Source: Beijerinckiaceae bacterium (GTDB lineage Bacteria > Pseudomonadota > Alphaproteobacteria > Rhizobiales > Beijerinckiaceae). From it: DNA of 7,156 bases. The stretch spans positions 1-7,156 of the forward strand of contig CANCSY010000161.1 in NCBI GenBank assembly GCA_947380915.1, given 5' to 3'. How positions within the stretch are numbered: the first letter of the stretch is position 1; every line of letters begins with the position of its first letter. Below, one piece after another: positions 5,610 through 7,156 of the stretch. A program made the translations under genes and the position numbers. The notes beneath the pieces are model-generated. The model worked only from the letters and a program-made list of their open reading frames with translations, searched no databases and was not told the origin of the DNA.

Positions 5610-5826
5610 CGGGCGGTTCCTTTCCATGCGCCGCAGCGGGCTGGGCGCCCTTCAACTGTTCCTCGATGCGCGCCACGACGGCGGACGCAGCCTCGTAGCA
5701 GGGAACAGTGACGCCCCCGCTCATCAGAATCGAACACTTTTCACGGTCGGTATACTGCACGCCCATGATATCCTGAGCGCGCAGGTAGTTCACCCCGCTC
5801 ATCGCCTTCACCTGAATAAACAGCAT
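5590..5826 (-). CDS. Small protein of unknown function between purL and bolA
   Basis: The 78-residue product has no function that I can name. It has no signal peptide or membrane helix. Residues 2-45 alternate in a beta-strand pattern (LFIQVKA, VNYLRAQDIMGVQY, KCSILMSGGVTVPC), residues 46-58 form a helix (EAASAVVARIEEQL region), and the last 20 are a hydrophilic, probably disordered tail rich in Ala, Gly, Pro and acidic residues. The strand-strand-helix layout faintly recalls FlbD/SwrD-type small proteins and the LytTR fold, which is a weak inference. Cys31 and Cys43 could bind metal or form a thiol pair. It starts nine bases after the purL stop, with no clear ribosome-binding site, and its tail overlaps the bolA start by 20 bases, so it is firmly embedded in the operon. 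I recall similar small proteins at this site in related bacteria, but cannot verify that here. Confidence 0.8.
   Translation of the reverse strand: MLFIQVKAMSGVNYLRAQDIMGVQYTDREKCSILMSGGVTVPCYEAASAVVARIEEQLKGAQPAAAHGKEPPDGDASN
5618..5625 (-). promoter_or_regulatory. Ribosome-binding site deciding the bolA start
   Basis: GGAAAGGA on the minus strand lies eight bases before the ATG at 5609. It sits inside the last codons of the upstream small gene. The same eight bases occur at the same distance before grxD (5304-5311). The site selects the ATG at 5609 over the in-frame ATG codons at 5627 and 5603. Confidence 0.75.
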
Positions 5827-5835
5827 GGCGCAAAA

Positions 5836-7156
5836 TCACTTTGGAGAAGCGGCCATATAGGCGGGCAACCAGCCCTCATGTGCCGACACAAGAGCCGAAA
5901 TCAGTATCGGACTCTCGCCCGGCAGCGTCAACGACTCTGAGCCGGTTTGCCCGATCAACTGCACGGGAACGCCAGCCGCCAGCGCAGCAGCCTCGATTGC
6001 GGCCACATCCTGCGAACGGGCGGTGACGACATAGCGCGCCTGATCCTCGCCGAAGAGGAAGCCATGCTGCTGGGGCGCCGTGGCGGTGATGGTCGCGCCA
6101 ACGCCGCCCGCCATGGCCATCTCGGCCAGGCCGACCGCAAGGCCGCCGTCGGACAGATCATGCACGGCGGTCACATGGCCATCTGCGATGAGCCCGCGCA
6201 CGAAATCGCCATTGCGGCGCTCGGCGACGAGATCGACCGGGGGCGGAGCGCCTTCTTCGCGCCCGCAGACCTGCCACAGATACATGGACTGGCCAAGCCA
6301 GCCCTGCGTCTCGCCGATGAGCAGAATGGCCTCGCCCGCGCCCTTGAAGGAGAGCGTCGCGGCCTTGGCCACATCGTCGATGCGGCCGACGCCGCCGATG
6401 GAAGGCGTGGGCAGGATGCCGCGTCCCTGGGTCTCGTTGTAGAGGGAGACATTGCCCGAGACGATGGGGAAATCGAGGGCGCGGGCGGCGTCGCCGATGC
6501 CCTCGAGGCAGCCCACGAACTGGCCCATGGTGTCGGGCTTTTCGGGATTGCCGAAGTTGAGATTGTCGGTGAGGGCCAGCGGGGTCGCGCCCACCGCCGT
6601 CAGGTTGCGCCAGCATTCGGCCACCGCCTGCCGCCCGCCCTGGACGGGGTCGGCCTCGCAATAGCGTTGCGTCACATCCGTGCACATGGCCAGACCCTTG
6701 GGGCCATCGCCGATGCGCACCACGGCCGCGTCGCCGCCGGGCTGCTGCACGGTGTTGCCGAGAATCAGATGGTCATATTGCTCCCAGACCCAGCGCTTGG
6801 AGCACAGGTCCGGCGAGCCGATGAGATGGATCAGCGCATCGCGGTTCGAGCGGGGCGGGACGACCGACCCGGCTGCGATGACGGGCTTGGGCGGGGTCGG
6901 CACATGCGGGCGGTCATAGAGGGGGGCCTCGTCGCCCAGCTCCATGATCGGCAGATCGGCCTTCACCTCGCCCTGATGCTTCACCACGAAGCGCAGCGTA
7001 TCGGTGGTCTTGCCGACGATGGCGAAGTCCAGACCCCATTTGCGGAAGACGGCCTCGGCCTCCGCCTCCTTGGCGGGGTCGAGCACCATGAGCATGCGCT
7101 CCTGGCTCTCCGACAGCATCATCTCATAGGCGCTCATGCCCTCTTCGCGGCAGGGG
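5836..7156 (-). CDS. purL: Phosphoribosylformylglycinamidine synthase, PurL subunit (C-terminal part)
   Basis: The gene enters from the right edge; its 5' end is outside the window and the frame is open to base 7155 (codons for Pro-Cys-Arg-Glu-Glu-Gly precede Met at 7137). About 439 residues are visible, against about 735 for a full short-type PurL. The enzyme makes formylglycinamidine ribonucleotide from FGAR, ATP and glutamine-derived ammonia, the fourth step of purine synthesis, working with PurS and PurQ in the cytoplasm. Counting from the Met at 7137, motifs are MSAYEMMLSESQERML (1-16), LTDNLNFGNPEKP (189-201), SGNVSLYNET (227-236), PTPSIGGVGRI (243-253) and VHDLSDGGLAVGLAEM (325-340), all typical of the PurM/PurL superfamily and its second half-domain. 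The internal Met at 7137 is not the true start. The stop lies nine bases before the next gene, indicating an operon with bolA and grxD. Confidence 0.97.
   Translation of the reverse strand, partial: PCREEGMSAYEMMLSESQERMLMVLDPAKEAEAEAVFRKWGLDFAIVGKTTDTLRFVVKHQGEVKADLPIMELGDEAPLYDRPHVPTPPKPVIAAGSVVPPRSNRDALIHLIGSPDLCSKRWVWEQYDHLILGNTVQQPGGDAAVVRIGDGPKGLAMCTDVTQRYCEADPVQGGRQAVAECWRNLTAVGATPLALTDNLNFGNPEKPDTMGQFVGCLEGIGDAARALDFPIVSGNVSLYNETQGRGILPTPSIGGVGRIDDVAKAATLSFKGAGEAILLIGETQGWLGQSMYLWQVCGREEGAPPPVDLVAERRNGDFVRGLIADGHVTAVHDLSDGGLAVGLAEMAMAGGVGATITATAPQQHGFLFGEDQARYVVTARSQDVAAIEAAALAAGVPVQLIGQTGSESLTLPGESPILISALVSAHEGWLPAYMAASPK

Overview
The window is high-GC DNA with the gene families, operon order and weak -10 promoters typical of an alphaproteobacterium, probably of the order Hyphomicrobiales (Rhizobiales). 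The main pointers are the tRNA-Ala(CGC) gene, the purL / small ORF / bolA / grxD run, an abundance of TctC-type solute receptors and a hydroxycinnamoyl-CoA hydratase-lyase. Assignment to genus is not possible from this sequence. It reads as ordinary chromosome: there is no integrase, transposase, phage gene, CRISPR array or plasmid gene.

Left part (1-1850): the 3' end of a plus-strand hydroxycinnamoyl-CoA hydratase/lyase-like gene ends at a strong hairpin terminator. Facing it on the minus strand is an exported TctC-family solute-binding protein. Upstream of that receptor gene is a short plus-strand remnant of an alpha/beta hydrolase C-terminus.

Centre (1848-3963): an ArsC/YffB-like small reductase and a TauD/TfdA-family Fe(II)/2-oxoglutarate dioxygenase lie in tandem on the plus strand. 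A minus-strand tRNA-Ala(CGC) with encoded CCA follows. Divergent from the tRNA is the yggT-yggU pair, encoding a two-helix membrane protein and a DUF167 protein.

Right part (3960-7156): a minus-strand run is transcribed right to left. It contains purL (purine synthesis, entering from beyond the right edge), a conserved-looking 78-residue protein of unknown function, bolA, grxD (CGFS monothiol glutaredoxin) and, after a GC-rich hairpin, a secreted PHB-depolymerase/feruloyl-esterase-family hydrolase. BolA and GrxD are known partners that share a [2Fe-2S] cluster. Their genes carry identical ribosome-binding sites at identical spacing.

No plainly new multi-gene system is visible. The points most worth checking are the unknown small gene between purL and bolA, the alanine at an expected substrate-binding tyrosine of the hydratase/lyase, the asparagine at the expected catalytic aspartate of the secreted hydrolase, and the hydrolase remnant.
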